From Pyrenula massariospora (Eukaryota; Ascomycota; Eurotiomycetes; Pyrenulales; Pyrenulaceae), in assembly GCA_021030905.1 (NCBI GenBank), contig JAGFMI010000017.1, positions 1 through 64,000 on the forward strand: DNA of 64,000 nt, in the 5' to 3' direction. This document shows positions 33,039 through 44,797 of the stretch, one piece after another. Position 1 is the first letter of the stretch. Each line of letters begins with the position of its first letter. The position numbers were made by a program, and so were the translations under genes. The notes beneath the pieces were generated by a model that did not search any database, had not been told where the DNA came from, and worked only from the letters and a program-made list of their open reading frames with translations.

Positions 33039-35284
33039 ATGGAGGGAATCAAGCGGAGATTCGCACAATGCAAACAGGAAGAGCGGCCGGCTTTCGTGAC
33101 CTATGTCACGGCTGGCTATCCTACTGTAGACGAGACGGCGGATGTGATGTTGGGCATGGAAGCTGGAGGCTCAGGTCTGTCATGCAAGCCTTTCATAGAT
33201 TCCTTGACTAATGAGTAAGTATAGATCTCATTGAACTTGGCCTCCCTTTCACAGATCCAATCGCAGACGGGCCAACGATCCAAAAATCGAATCAAGTCGC
33301 CCTTCAAAATGGCGTCACAGTCACCTCAACACTCGAAATGGTCCAGCAAGCCCGAAAGAAAGGATTGCAGATACCTGTTGTCTTCATGGGCTACTACAAC
33401 CCAGTGTTAAGCTATGGCGAGGAGAGACTTCTCAAAGACTGCAAGAAAGCAGGCGTGAATGGTTTCATTATGGTTGACTTGCCACCAGAGGAAGCAGTCA
33501 GATTTAGGAATCATTGCACCAGAGAAGGCCTCTCTTACGTTCCGCTGATTGCACCCGCCACATCACAAGAACGCATGAAGACTCTGTGCAAGATTGCAGA
33601 TTCTTTCATCTATGTCGTGTCAAGGATGGGCGTTACAGGTGCCACAGGGACTCTTAACACCGGTCTGCCTGATCTTTTGAAGAGAGTGCATCTATACTCG
33701 GGAAATGTGCCGGCTGCCATTGGCTTTGGAGTTAGCACAAGGGAACACTTCCTGAGTGTCGCGAAAATCGCAGAGGGTGTCGTGATCGGAAGCCAGATTG
33801 TGAATGTGCTTAGTGATGCGCCCGCCGGTCAAGGAGCTCAGAAGGTGGAAGATTATTGCTCTCAGATTACTGGCCGAAAGGTCGGGAGGCATAACCAAGT
33901 GAACGGTCACACACGAGAGGTTGGAATTGTGGAAACAATCTCGGAAGCCCAAGAGCCCAATGGACATATCAACGGAGACAGTGTACATGTGGACAAGGTC
34001 TTGACGAACAAGGATGTCCCAGATGGGCCCGGTCTGGCGGATCAACTTGAAGCCTTGAACACAGATCAAGACGCGCCAGAAGCTATACCCGCTCGGTTTG
34101 GAGAATTCGGGGGGCAATACGTCCCTGAATCGCTAATGGACTGCCTCGCCGAGCTCGAGGCAGGGTTCAATTCTGCCAAAGATGATCCAAAGTTCTGGGA
34201 AGAGTACCGTTCTTATTACCCTTATATGTCCCGTCCATCTTCTCTCCATCTCGCAGAACGGCTCACCGCCCATGCTGGCGGCGCCAACATCTACCTCAAA
34301 CGCGAAGACCTCAACCACACCGGCTCTCACAAGATCAACAATGCTCTCGGCCAGATACTTCTCGCCAAACGCTTAGGCAAGACCCGCATTATCGCCGAGA
34401 CCGGCGCTGGCCAACACGGCGTCGCTACCGCCACGGTCTGCGCCAAGTTCGGCATGGAATGCGTCGTGTACATGGGCGCCGAAGACGTGCGCCGCCAGGC
34501 CCTCAACGTCTTCCGCATGAAGCTCCTCGGCGCGTCCGTGATCGCCGTCGAAGCCGGCTCCCGCACCCTCCGCGACGCCGTCAACGAAGCCCTCCGCGCC
34601 TGGGTCGTCCACCTCGACACCACCCACTACATCATCGGCTCCGCCATCGGGCCCCACCCCTTCCCAACCATCGTCCGCACCTTCCAATCCGTCATCGGAA
34701 ACGAGACAAAAACCCAAATGCGCGACCTGACCGGCCGCCTCCCAGATGCCGTCGTCGCCTGCGTCGGCGGCGGCTCGAACGCGGTCGGCATGTTCCACCC
34801 CTTCTCCGCGGACCCCTCCGTCAAGCTCCTCGGCGTCGAAGCCGGCGGCGCGGGCCTCGACTCGGACCAACACGCCGCCACCCTGTCTGGCGGCACAAAG
34901 GGCGTCCTGCACGGCGTGCGCACCTACATCCTCCAAAACGCCCACGGCCAGATCAAAGACACGCACTCCGTCTCCGCGGGGCTCGACTACCCCGGGGTCG
35001 GCCCCGAGCTCTCGAACTGGAAGGACAGCTCGAGGGCGACGTTCGTGGCCGCGACGGATGCGGAGGCGCTGCAGGGGTTCCGCGTGCTGAGCGAGACGGA
35101 GGGGATCATCCCCGCGCTGGAGACGGCGCATGCGGTGACGAAGATCTGTGAGTTGGCGAGGGAGTTGGGGGAGGGGAGGAATGTGGTGCTGTGTTTGAGT
35201 GGGAGGGGGGATAAGGATGTGCAGAGCGTGGCGGATGAGTTGCCTAGGTTGGGGCCGGGGATTGGGTGGGATTTGAGGTTTTGA
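33039..35284 (+). CDS. TRP3: bifunctional tryptophan synthase (alpha-beta fusion)
   Basis: Exons 33039-33174 and 33225-35284 give 731 aa. The 50-bp intron has GTCTGT, a GACTAAT branch point and TATAG, and splicing restores [18 protein letters not shown]. The alpha domain (about 1-265) has the catalytic Glu in IELG and Asp in DPIADG plus GVSTREH, and cleaves indole-glycerol phosphate. The beta domain (from about 355) binds pyridoxal phosphate through Lys in GSHKINN (about 414), with ETGAGQHG and the phosphate loop GGGSNAVG, and joins indole to serine. Fungi fuse the two subunits in the order alpha-beta through a linker, here a hydrophilic stretch of about 80 residues. The start was chosen at MEGIKRRF, as in the family. 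It converges on ARG8. Confidence 0.97.
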
Positions 35285-35525
35285 AGTACCTAGGTAGGTG
35301 GGTAGATCTTGGGGGGTGGAGGAAGGCAAGGGGAATGATGTATGTGATCTAGTTAGCGTTTATGAAAAAGCTTAGAGACAGCGGAAAAGGGCATTCAACG
35401 CTCAAAGACAGCAAAATCTCTTTTGACTTTTATATCCATTGTAAATACCCTCGATCACGCCAAACAATGCCCATGCAACGCTCATCACTTTTTGTGTGTC
35501 ATGACTCAGCACCAGCCATCTCCTG

Positions 35526-37030
35526 CTACCCCTTCGTCCCTTCTACCTCTTCTTCTCTCTTAAACACCACACGAACAGCCTCCTCCAGTATCCGCAAACC
35601 TTCCCCAATTTCCTCCTCAGATATCACGAGCGGCGGCACGATCCTGATCGCCCCGCTCCCCGCCGTGATAATCAATAATCCCCTCTCCCTTGCCGTCGTC
35701 ACTAGCTCCGCCGCCTTTCCCACGTACCTATCTCCAAGCTGCATCCCTAGAATGAGCCCTCTGCCGCGAAACTCTGTGAACACGCCGGGGAATGCGGCTT
35801 TTAATCTTTCGTAGGAATCCGCGAATAGTTTTGACTTTTCTGGGATTGTGGCCTGGAGCTTGGGATCTGCCAGCCGACTAAAGACATAGTGCGCAACGCG
35901 GCATGTGAACGGATTGCCGCCAAACGTCGTACCGTGGTCGCCGGTCTTGATGTGCGGTGCGACGCTTTCTCCGGAGACGAGGGTCGCGCCGATGGGGATC
36001 CCGTTGCCGAGGGCTTTGGCTGAGGTGAGGATGTCTGGGTGCACGCCTTGGTCAGCGTGCGCCCACAGACGACCGGTCCGGGAGAGGCCGCATTGGATCT
36101 CGTCGAAGATGAGGAGCGCGCCGACACGGTCGCAGTGCGAGCGGAGGGATTTTAGGAAGGAGGGGGTGGCGACGTTGACGCCGCCTTCGCCTTGGATGGG
36201 CTCGACGATCACGGCACATGTAGATGGGGTAATTAGATCTGGGAGGGAGGCGGTGTCGTTGTAGGTGCCGTAATGGAAGCCTGGGAGCATGGGTCCAAAG
36301 GGAGCTTGGTATTTAGGGTTCGGAGTGGCGGAGAGGGAGCCGTAAGTACGGCCGTGAAATGAGTTTTCGAAGGAGAGAATGTTGCGTTGTTTGGAATTGG
36401 GGTCTTTTGCGTAGGCAACTTTGCGGGCGAATTTTAGGGCTGCTTCGTTGGCTTCGGCGCCGGAATTGGAAATGAAAACTTGGCTGAGAGGGGTTCCTGG
36501 GACTTGTTCTTGGGTGGTGGATATCATTAGATGGGAGAGGGCCGGAGTCCAAGCGTTATGGTAAAGGTTCGAAGCGTGAATAAGGGTGCGAGATTGGTGC
36601 GCGATCAGGTTGCAGAGTTCTGAGTCGGTATGACCAAGCGCGTTAACGGCGATACCGGCCATGAAGTCGAGGTAGCGCCTATTCTCCATATCCCAGACAT
36701 AGCAACCTTCGCCTTCCGTGAAGACAGGAGGAGGACGGACGTAGGTGGGGACCATATAGGAGGCATTTTGCTGTAGGAAGGCGGCGGTTGCTGAGTCGGA
36801 TGGAGGGTCAGGGTTGGGGAGGGATGCTTCTCGCTGTCATTTCGTTAGAGCTAGAGCAGGACTGAGAAATCAGCTCAATAGTGTCGTACTTGAATTTCTG
36901 TCTTGAGACTACCCGCTAGGCTCGATGCTGCTGTTGCGCTTGCGGTGGAGGCATATCGCCATGGTAGGTTTTGTGATGGGTTGTGAGGAGCGGAGGGCCT
37001 CAAGGTCTTTGATAGTAGGCCTCGCCACAT
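35526..37030 (-). CDS. ARG8: acetylornithine aminotransferase, mitochondrial
   Basis: Exons 36890-37030 and 35526-36833 (intron of 56 bp, GTACGA to ACAG) join in phase 0 to give 482 aa. Exon 1 encodes an Arg/Ser/Ala-rich, acid-poor mitochondrial presequence (MWRGLLSKTLRPSA). The body is a class III aminotransferase: FMAGIAVNALGH, SNSGAEANEAA, FHGRTYGSL, EPIQGEGG, the FDEIQCG block with the cofactor-binding Asp, Lys in TSAKALGNG (about residue 320) and TTFGGNPF. It makes N-acetylornithine in arginine biosynthesis with pyridoxal phosphate. GABA or ornithine transaminases share the fold, but the compact pattern and presequence favour ARG8. It is convergent with TRP3, 241 bp apart. Confidence 0.93.
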
Positions 37031-37820
37031 AATGGGATAGTGTCTGCCACTGGGAATGCGACGAGAATTACGAAGAACACCGTCTCAAGAGCCATTGAAT
37101 TTTTCGAGGTTATGACTCCATTACAGGGAAGAATTTTGTTCAGATCTAATCTTATCTTATCAGCGTCGTTATCGATAAGCCAAGAGTTCCGGGCGGGGTC
37201 TCCAACAGTCGCCCGAAAGAGAAGCATCTGGCGCTGCTTTTCGGTCTCTTCAGGCTTCACCTTCACCTCAGTCTCTCATCAGGCAGCTATTCCTGCCCAG
37301 CCTAGGTAGGTATATTGTGTCTAGTCCAAAGGTCCCAGAAATCTCTTTGAAGGTGCCCCCACATTGCGAATGTGAATTAGGGTAACGCCCTGTCGGATTG
37401 TGGCTTTTCATCCTATCATTAATGTCTCTTCTCCCTATTTCTCATGCTCTTCAGTACTGCTAATAGATAGATATGCCCCCTTTATGTGACTAGTTTTGGG
37501 GTATTTGGGATTCTCTAGAGTGGCCTATTTCCCCTGTGTAATCGGGGCCACAAGAGACAAGTATCTTTTTACGAAGTTACAGTTTCTAATAGAACTTCAT
37601 GGAAAACCCTACATTGTACCACGTTTTGGCTTGCTTAGGAGGCTTGAAAACCTATAAGCCCTCTTGCTCATATAGGGGATGTGCTCCTACCGCTTTCCTG
37701 CGGGGCCATTGAGCGCGGAATCTCGGAGACTGTTATTTACTGCACATTCTTCCTTTTTTCAAGAGGTCTCTAAGGACTTCGCTGTTATCTTTATTGGTTG
37801 TGTTGGATTGAGCTAATTAT
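37031..37820. promoter_or_regulatory. ARG8 upstream region
   Basis: No gene is supported. It contains a Gcn4-type core near 37113 and a short CCTAGGTAGGTA word near 37301. The remainder looks like ordinary intergenic DNA. Confidence 0.4.
37113..37118 (+). promoter_or_regulatory. Gcn4-type TGACTC core upstream of ARG8
   Basis: TGACTC, the Gcn4/CPC1 core, lies about 85 bp upstream of the ARG8 start codon. The seventh base is C instead of A. The distance matches that of the site upstream of the neighbouring TRP3. Confidence 0.45.
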
Positions 37821-37988
37821 CGTAACATAGCTCATCTCGACCGTAACATAGCTCAACATGACCGAAACATAGCTCATCTCGACCGTAACATAGCTCAACA
37901 TGACCGAAACATAGCTCAACATGACCGTAACATAGCTCAACATGACCGTAACATAGTTCACCACGACCGTAACATAGCTCACCTCGAC
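37821..37988 (+). repeat. 21-bp tandem repeat array
   Basis: Eight head-to-tail 21-bp units begin CGTAACATAGCTCA or CGAAACATAGCTCA and end in a variable ATGAC, TCGAC or ACGAC. A ninth, diverged unit follows to about 38009. Variants alternate, which suggests duplication in blocks. The array lies just past the stop codon of the minus-strand membrane-protein gene, so it may be in its 3' untranslated region. Confidence 0.92.
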
Positions 37989-38020
37989 CGTAACCTAATT
38001 TGACACGCCTGAGAGTATAC

Positions 38021-40204
38021 TTAAGTGCTGACAGATGCAGACGTATCAGTCGTTGGGATGGAATTTTGAGCAGACCGGTCGCTGGCAGGCTTCGGCTGCT
38101 GCGGAGTGCCTGTATTTCTCTCATCGTTTCTTCTAGTTCCCGGCCCACGAGTATGAACTTGCGAACCCGCAGTAACAGTGCTTTCGGACGAGCCAATAGA
38201 GAAATTGTTATCTTCTGATTGGCCATGGAGAAGGGGTGTGAGCTCTCCTCTACTTCCATTCTCTTTCCGACAACATGCTGTCATCACTGCAATGATCTTT
38301 TTGCACACAATGACGGACCAAAGGTCATTATGGAATCCGCCATTCCCAGTAGCCTCTTCAGCTCGCCGCCGATTCTCTGCGGTCGAGAAACGACGAGTGC
38401 CAATAAACAGGAGAATGCAGGCCACGTTGATGGACCAAAATGCGAGGTCGCTAATATTTCTATACGAGTCATTGTGGAATTTTACCAGCCTGGCGATCTC
38501 CTCGTTCTGGCCTCGAAGCTTCTCTGGAGTCAGATCTTTTATGGGCGCTGAGAAATAGCGGTATGTTCCTCGGGCGTAATCGTAGACACGGAGTTGCATG
38601 CCCGCAAGCATAGCTTCGAAGAAATTTGCCACCTCGACTTTCCACTGTTCTTGAGCAAGACGAATACCGGAAAAACGTGATATTTCAGATGTAGCGTTGA
38701 GGACAGCAGCCCCTATGAAATTGAGTACCCCGGAGACGCTCGAGTCGTTCAAGGCGAGCGTCAGCAGATACATCACATATTGGCGGGTTCGATCATGCGC
38801 AAAGTAATCAAGTGCGTCATCAATTTCGGAGTCATACCAGCATTTGGAACCTTTAGCGTCCGCGCAAACTCGGTACGTATCTACACAGCCTAGCACCCCA
38901 GCCCGTGTGACATTGTTTTTCCAAAATGTTTCTTCACGGGGACCAATACGAAGTCTCTGCTTGAAATGAGCTGGAAATATGGGATCATCGCGTTCGGAGA
39001 CATGAAATCGGTCTCCTCCAGTCATTGTGAAAAGAATATTCACCCTCTTTGTCCCAGCGCGAACTTCAGGTAAGGGATCAAACATATTAAGGCCACGTAC
39101 AGGGTTGTGTAAAACCGGCCTGGTAAGTTTGCGTTAGATAGTGGTCAAAATGAGCGAGTAGAGGATATCATACGAGACTTTGTAATCCTGAAGATTATCT
39201 GCATCGCTCTCTAGGACCCATTCACGAGAATTGGTGAAAGTCTCCGGTCTGGTATAGCCGTGAACATAAGGACCGTAGTAGTAAAGGTAGGAATTTGGAT
39301 ACTCTGTGCTTCCAGTTGTCTGGACGTATTTTTCGTCCGTTCGGAGAGGTGAACAGGTAACGCTGCGCTCAAAAAATAGTCTTTTTTTCGGACTGACAAC
39401 GATGCCTAGTGCATCCGAAATCTGAAGACCTGTTGTCGCACTGAATGCAGGATGAGATCCAGCAAGGCATATATCTCCATCAAATGGACAAGGCTCGTCA
39501 TTAGTGAAGACTTTGATCTTCTGTTGGTACAATGTGCAAGTGCTTCGATCTTCAGCTGCTGCATCGTAGCACGCATGCTTATAGTCCCAGAGTCTGCTCT
39601 GACGATACTCCCCTAAAATCCCTTCGTCACCAATGTGATATGCAGTAGATGTATTGTCAACCTGCCAATCACCCGCATCTGATGAAAAAGCAGGGGTGAC
39701 CGAGTTACCCGCAATATCGGCGGAGAAAATAGAGGCCAAAGTACCCCCAACAAGAATTGCGGCAAAAAAAAGTATAGATATAATGACGGCAAGTCCGAGT
39801 CCTGGCTCCCTCCACATGGCCCTACATGCTGTCGACCCATTTTTGAGTGACTTCCACAATGCCTGTCCCGGACCTTGTTGTGTGTGCGCCTGCAGGTCAC
39901 TATCCTCGGCAACGATGTGGACTGCAACGGCTCGGATGGCCTTAAGAGGATTATCTTCGTCCCCAGGAATTTCTAGCAGATTTTGCAATTGACTAAGGAA
40001 CGGGATATGTTGATCAGGTTCCTGGAGTTCAGGATCTTTTGTCGGGGGAAGCCATCTTTTGATCCGCTGGAATGACGGTAGGGCTAGGCGATTTGTGATG
40101 GCAAAACCGCGTCGTAAGACCACATAAGCACATGGTATACTGAGACCGATAAGGACGGCAACCCAGTTTGTCAAATATTCAGAAGTCTTCGTGGGGACCA
40201 GCAT
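38021..40204 (-). CDS. hypothetical membrane protein with large extracellular region
   Basis: Exons 39174-40204 and 38021-39119 give 709 aa. The 54-bp intron has GTATGA, a CTAAC branch point and CCAG, and joins DYKVS to PVLHNP in frame. Hydrophobic segments lie near residues 13-33, 137-163 and 576-594. The long stretch between the second and third has many Cys, NxS/T sites and aromatic residues, as in an extracellular or lumenal domain. The C terminus is Ser/Thr-rich. I do not recognise a named family; similar architecture is common among uncharacterised pezizomycete plasma-membrane proteins. ATG 40204 was chosen as the first ATG in frame. The 21-bp array follows 32 bp past the stop. Confidence 0.75.
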
Positions 40205-41516
40205 TTTCAACTCTGCAAGTCCTGTAAGTACTAACGACTTTTCGCACAACCTGAGCGCTCACTGAGATGAAGCAGCTTTCCGTGATCTGTTTGAAAGGTG
40301 CGAAGATTGCATTGAATGTCGCCGACGAGGAATATATGTCTTGCGGGGTTCAGGCTTTAAAGGGCCGTCCTGGCCATAAATTAGGTAAGACAGATGTGAG
40401 ACAGGGGCAAAGAGTGACTGATACATCGATCGACAAGCATACCGTATGTAAGTGCTAAATGTTTTAGGATAGGGAAAACAATGTACTCCTTCCGCTCGGC
40501 TTGAAACGCAGACACGTGGCAAGGCACATTTTAGGCGGTCGCGACAAGTTCCTGTAATTAGTCCCATGTCGTAAACAAGGGTCGCTCACTGCATGAAAGG
40601 TTTAGCCTCTCACAAAAATAAGAAGGGTGCCCAACGCCCACGTCAGCCCTCTGCCTTGCCGGACGCCTGCTTAGCTTTACCCAGGCCAATAGGCTCACGA
40701 AACATGATCCGTTGGGTATGTTGTAGGGTTTGGGTATGTTGTAGATTTTGGGTATGTTGCAGGTTTTGGGTATGTAAAAGAGCAGAAGCGACGTTCTAGC
40801 CACCCTTTCAATTCAGGATCTTAAATTGGAGGTTTCTCCAAGTTACACATACTTTCTAAGCTTGACATGCCCCATAATCGTAGCCAAACCCCTCGAATCG
40901 AGGTTCGCTAAACAGCCTCGGGAAAGGGTGGTGTTGGCTCCTGCAATTCACATCGACAAGGCCAGGACTTTCTGAGGCAGTCATGGCAGCTTCACCCAGC
41001 AATGTCCAGGAGACTGCACTTAGGTTCGTCTAGAATTTGTGCTATGCGAAAATGCTATCGCACTATTGGTGGTCATACTGCTATCAGCCCCCGTGTAGCT
41101 AAGGTTGCGATCTCGCGGCTTTGAGGTCGTTTTGACTGAGAAGGGGTGATTCCTAAGTTTCGGTTTGGCAAGCCCACATTAACTTTAAGACCAACGTCAT
41201 GTACCTCACATCACAGACTAACAACCAAACCATCCCCTTTCAACCTGCGAAGCCTTTATTTCAGCAAATAACTTGATATTACTCTCTCATCTTTCTGTCA
41301 AGGATGTGAGAAATTTTTGAATCATTTCTTCCACTAACGACGACTTCCGATCTAAACAACATCTTTTTTTCGGCAGGGTCTGTCACGCTTGGATAGCAAC
41401 TTCTTTCTCTGCATTGAGTCTTTGAGAAGTCCGAGCTGCCTTGAGATATATTAGATTGAATATTCCCAAAAACCCTACCCTAAGTGCCCTTAGTCCTCTA
41501 GGAATGCGTTTTGAAC
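40205..41516. other. intergenic region between divergent genes
   Basis: This separates the membrane-protein gene (minus) from the aldolase gene (plus), so it holds both promoters. A short 17-18-bp repeat at 40713-40776 is listed separately. The last 300 bp are pyrimidine-rich, as in many fungal 5' leaders. No gene is supported. Confidence 0.45.
40713..40776 (+). repeat. four copies of a 17-18-bp repeat
   Basis: Four consecutive units share TTGGGTATGT, followed by TGTAGG, TGTAGA, TGCAGG or AAAAG. They lie in non-coding sequence. Confidence 0.75.
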
Positions 41517-42440
41517 ATGTCGGAAGTTGAAGATATTTTGTCTCGCCTTGTGACGGCAAATCATATTTTGCACCATCAGGGCTTACTCGATGCCTTCAGT
41601 CATGTTTCTGTCAGGAACCCGTCGAATAGCAATAGCTTCTTTATAGCCCACTCTGTTTCCTCGGCGCTCGTCTCAAAAGCCTCTGACTTCGTTGAATTCA
41701 ATGTAGATGGCGGGGCGCCAACAAATCCGAATGCCAACATTGGACGGTCCGAACGATACATTCATTCAGAAATTTACAAACGATTTCCTGCTGTCAATTC
41801 TGTGGTAAACTCTCACTGTTCTGACGTTCTTCCCTTCTCCGTAACATCGACGCCTCTGCGGCCTGTCATCTACAATGCAGGGTTTCTCAGCCCGGAGGTT
41901 CCAGTGTGGGACATAGCAAAGGCTCATCCATCCGGAGACACGCAAGATATGCTCATCAGCACACCACGCATAGGCTCCTCCCTTGCTTCGGCCTTCTCGA
42001 AGTCCGCAACTGTGGCCGGCACGATCTACGACACGATCAGCTCGAAGATCACGGGTCACGCGCAGGAGCAGAGCGCATCCCCGGACTATGCGGTCGTACT
42101 AATGCGTGGCCATGGATTTGCGGTGGCAGCAAAAGGTATTGAGGAAGCTGTATATCAGGCGGTCTATACGCGAGAAGCAGCAAAGGTTCAGACGACGTCT
42201 TTACTTATGGAGAGAGCACGTGGCGACGGAACTGTAGAGGGAAGAGTTGATGTTGAGGGAGGAGGAAAGATTAAGGCCGGGAAGCTCAAGATAGCCGAGG
42301 AATGCCATTATTTATCCTCGAAAGAAGCAGCAGATACTTGGACTACGCTACAAAGAGAGATAGACCGGTCTTGGGCGTTATGGAAAAGAGAGGTCGAAAG
42401 GAAAGGGCTTTACGACAATGAAATTGGGCAAGGATCGTGA
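41517..42440 (+). CDS. class II aldolase/adducin-family protein
   Basis: A single exon of 307 aa from ATG 41517, which has A at -3. The order of motifs fits the class II aldolase/adducin fold: an N-terminal helix with ANHILHHQGLLDAFSHVSVR, an HSEIYKRFP block (about residue 82), VVNSHCSD (about 99) and RGHGFAVAAKG (about 197). In active aldolases a zinc ion is held by three His; here His in HSEIY, SHCSD and GHG are candidates. Members split phosphorylated sugars or related hydroxy acids, or lack activity, so the substrate is unknown. It converges with the acyl-CoA carboxylase beta gene, 103 bp away, which suggests a related catabolic role. Confidence 0.85.
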   Translation: MSEVEDILSRLVTANHILHHQGLLDAFSHVSVRNPSNSNSFFIAHSVSSALVSKASDFVEFNVDGGAPTNPNANIGRSERYIHSEIYKRFPAVNSVVNSHCSDVLPFSVTSTPLRPVIYNAGFLSPEVPVWDIAKAHPSGDTQDMLISTPRIGSSLASAFSKSATVAGTIYDTISSKITGHAQEQSASPDYAVVLMRGHGFAVAAKGIEEAVYQAVYTREAAKVQTTSLLMERARGDGTVEGRVDVEGGGKIKAGKLKIAEECHYLSSKEAADTWTTLQREIDRSWALWKREVERKGLYDNEIGQGS

Positions 42441-42543
42441 AAACGAAAATATTCCTAAGGAACCTTCCACCAATAATGTAAACAAATAGCTTTATTTTAT
42501 CACCGATCTGTGATTAAGTAATCCACAAAACCACGACGTCTCG

Positions 42544-44498
42544 TCAAGCAAACCTCGCCACCACGCCTCCCCCCCTCCTCCCCTCCACCCTCCCCCCCAT
42601 CTCCACCTCATACACCCTCCCCACCCACCCACACACCACCCCCCTCGTCCCCCTCGGATCAACCACCTCCTCCACCCCAAACGCCCCCGCCGTCCTCACC
42701 GGACTCATCAACCCCTCATACATCCCCTCCAGCTCCCTATACCTCTCCCCCCTCTTTTCCCCTTCCCCCAACTCCCTCAACTCCCGCCGGTGCCCAACTT
42801 CAATACCGCCGTCGAGCGGCAAAGAGCCCCAGGTACCAGAGGGCCAGGCGACGCGCAGGATGGGGTCGCGGTTGTCGAGCATGATGTTTCCCGCGACGCC
42901 GAAGACGCGGCGGAGAATGACGGAAAAGATGGGGGTGGTGGTGGTGAAGTAGGTCAGGGCGAGGGAGATGCCGTGGCGCATGGTGGCGGTGCGCTCTGCG
43001 GGGGTGCCGATGGCGTAGCCGGCTGTTTGGGTGGGGGTGGGTGTTAGATGGTTGTGTGGAAGGAGGAGGGGGGAGGGTTGGGACGTTGAGAGGATGAGGA
43101 CGGGTGTAATGTGGGTGCGAGGAAGGGAAGAGGGAAAGGGGGAAGGTAAGGTGGTGGGTTGGACTTACGGATATCCAGGAACTGCACGATTGGCAGGTTG
43201 AATACATCGCAGAATTTGAGGAGTCTGGTCAGCTTCTGGCTCCCTGCCGCATCTAATGCTCCGCCATTGACCTCGCAGTTCAGGCTCAGAATCCCAACCG
43301 GCCGACCACCCATCCTCGCCAACCCCCCAATCGCCGTCCTCCCCCACAAAGTGCCGATCTCAAACCAACTCCCTCTATCAACCACACTCTCAATGATCTT
43401 CCGAACATCATACATCCTTTCCTTCCTCCTCGGAATTATACTTCTCAGACCTATATCCTCCCTGTCCTCCGGATCGTCACAAGGTATCACCGGCGGCGCC
43501 TCCCCTCCCCATCGTGGCAAGTACCCGAGCACCGTCCTTATCTGCTCAAAACAACCCTGCTCGTCCGCGGCAATATTATCCACCGTCCCATTCCGCCCAT
43601 GCACCTCCCACCCTCCCAGCTCCTGTGTCGTAAGACCCTCTTCCCCCGTCGCGCCTTTCACTACCTCCGGCCCTGCATTGATCAGACTCCCCACATCCGC
43701 CGCCATGACGCTGAAATGACACATCACCGCTCTTGCAGCGCCCAGTCCGACCGCCGGGCCGACGATCGCAGCGAGATTCGGGATGCCCATGTTCAGCGCT
43801 TGGACGGTGTCCCTCAAGAATGGCACCGAGGGTATGTAGCTAAACCCATCTCTTTTAATGGTCGTGACCGACCCGCCTCCGGAGGACCCATCCACGAGCT
43901 TGATCATCGGGAGCTTCATGCTCACCGACAATTTCTCCGTGTACGCCGTCTTCGCCATGATTGCGCCGTCGGCGTGGCCCGCGCGGACGGTGAAGTCATC
44001 GGCCGTGAGGACCACGTCTCTTCCATTGATTTGCCCGATGCCGTTGATGTTGTTTGTTGGGGTGAATGCCGTCGGTTGCTCGCCTTTGCCGGTGGATGAT
44101 GGAGTCCATGTGATCTTGCCAGCGACGGAGCCAATCTCTCGGAAGGGAGTACCGGGGTCGAGGAGCGCGGTGATACGCTCCCGAGCCCAGAGCTTTCCGG
44201 ATGTCTTTTGTCGGACATAGGAGGAATTTGAGGGGTCGGGGGTGCGGGCGATACGACGTAGAGTGGAGAGTTGACTGAGGATATCGGAGTAGTCTGGAGG
44301 AAGGGCTTCCGTTTGGGTTCGGGGTTTCCGGCGACGAGACTTTGTGTTGGCGGTGGAAGAAGAAGGGGACGTGTCGGAGGTATGGAGATGGGATGAGAGC
44401 TGGTTTAGGCGGGTGGATGCTTGCTTGGATACATTGGACGGCGGCGATGTAGAAGCTCTCGACGGAGCGGGCGGAGAGGGTTTTGAGCCATCTTTCAT
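42544..44498 (-). CDS. acyl-CoA carboxylase carboxyltransferase (beta) subunit
   Basis: Exons 43169-44498 and 42544-43022 (intron 146 bp, GTAAGT to ACAG) give 602 aa, and splicing restores FLDIPGYAIG. The start is ATG 44498; the frame is open further upstream without another ATG. After a Ser/Pro-rich leader of about 70 residues, the two crotonase-like halves of a carboxyltransferase follow. They show KLWARERITALLDPGTPF, LVDGSSGGGSV, GPAVGLGAARA, DEQGCFEQIRTVLGYLPR and GILSLNCEVNGGALDAAGS. The subunit would move CO2 from biotin to an acyl-CoA. The closest general class is methylcrotonoyl- or propionyl-CoA carboxylase beta, but it seems diverged from true MCC beta, so the substrate is open. The gene is head-to-head with the biotin-carboxylase gene. 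The end of exon 2 is extremely G-rich on the sense strand. Confidence 0.88.
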
Positions 44499-44797
44499 TG
44501 TTGCTGCACGAGCTTTTTCCAGACCTCCCACCCAAATATCGACTCGACTACCGTTTAACAATTTCGAAGCGCATGAGAAGCGAATTGTGAGCTAGGTACC
44601 TGATTCAACTGGCCTCGGTCAAACAGTGCGGGGTGCGGGGTGACACCATGCAAGCAACTGAAGGCCTAGCTGCAGCATCAAAAAAAGATATCTCGTAGGT
44701 GTTCTGAACGTACCAGACTCTGATTTGATCTTGACTTTAATGTCTCACCGGGTCTGAAGGGTTGCAACAATGTGACTGCTAGATCTCGATAGCTTCC
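44499..44797. promoter_or_regulatory. shared divergent promoter of both carboxylase subunits
   Basis: A 299-bp gap separates the divergent start codons of the carboxyltransferase and biotin-carboxylase subunits. Such an arrangement normally gives coordinated expression. I do not see a confident factor site. Confidence 0.6.

Noticed and set aside
34373-35329. 318-codon minus-strand frame opposite TRP3
   Set aside because: Mirror of GC-rich third positions of the tryptophan synthase beta domain; no family traits.
35285-37315. CCTAGGTAGGTA words near 35287 and 37301 as telomere-like or attachment sites
   Set aside because: Short, isolated words of a kind common in fungal intergenic DNA; no array and no flanking duplication.
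37821-38009. CRISPR-like array
   Set aside because: Units are contiguous 21-bp tandem copies without unique spacers, and the genome is fungal.
37813-38259. 148-codon minus-strand frame containing the 21-bp repeat
   Set aside because: It overlaps the membrane-protein gene in another frame and is open only because the repeat length is a multiple of three.
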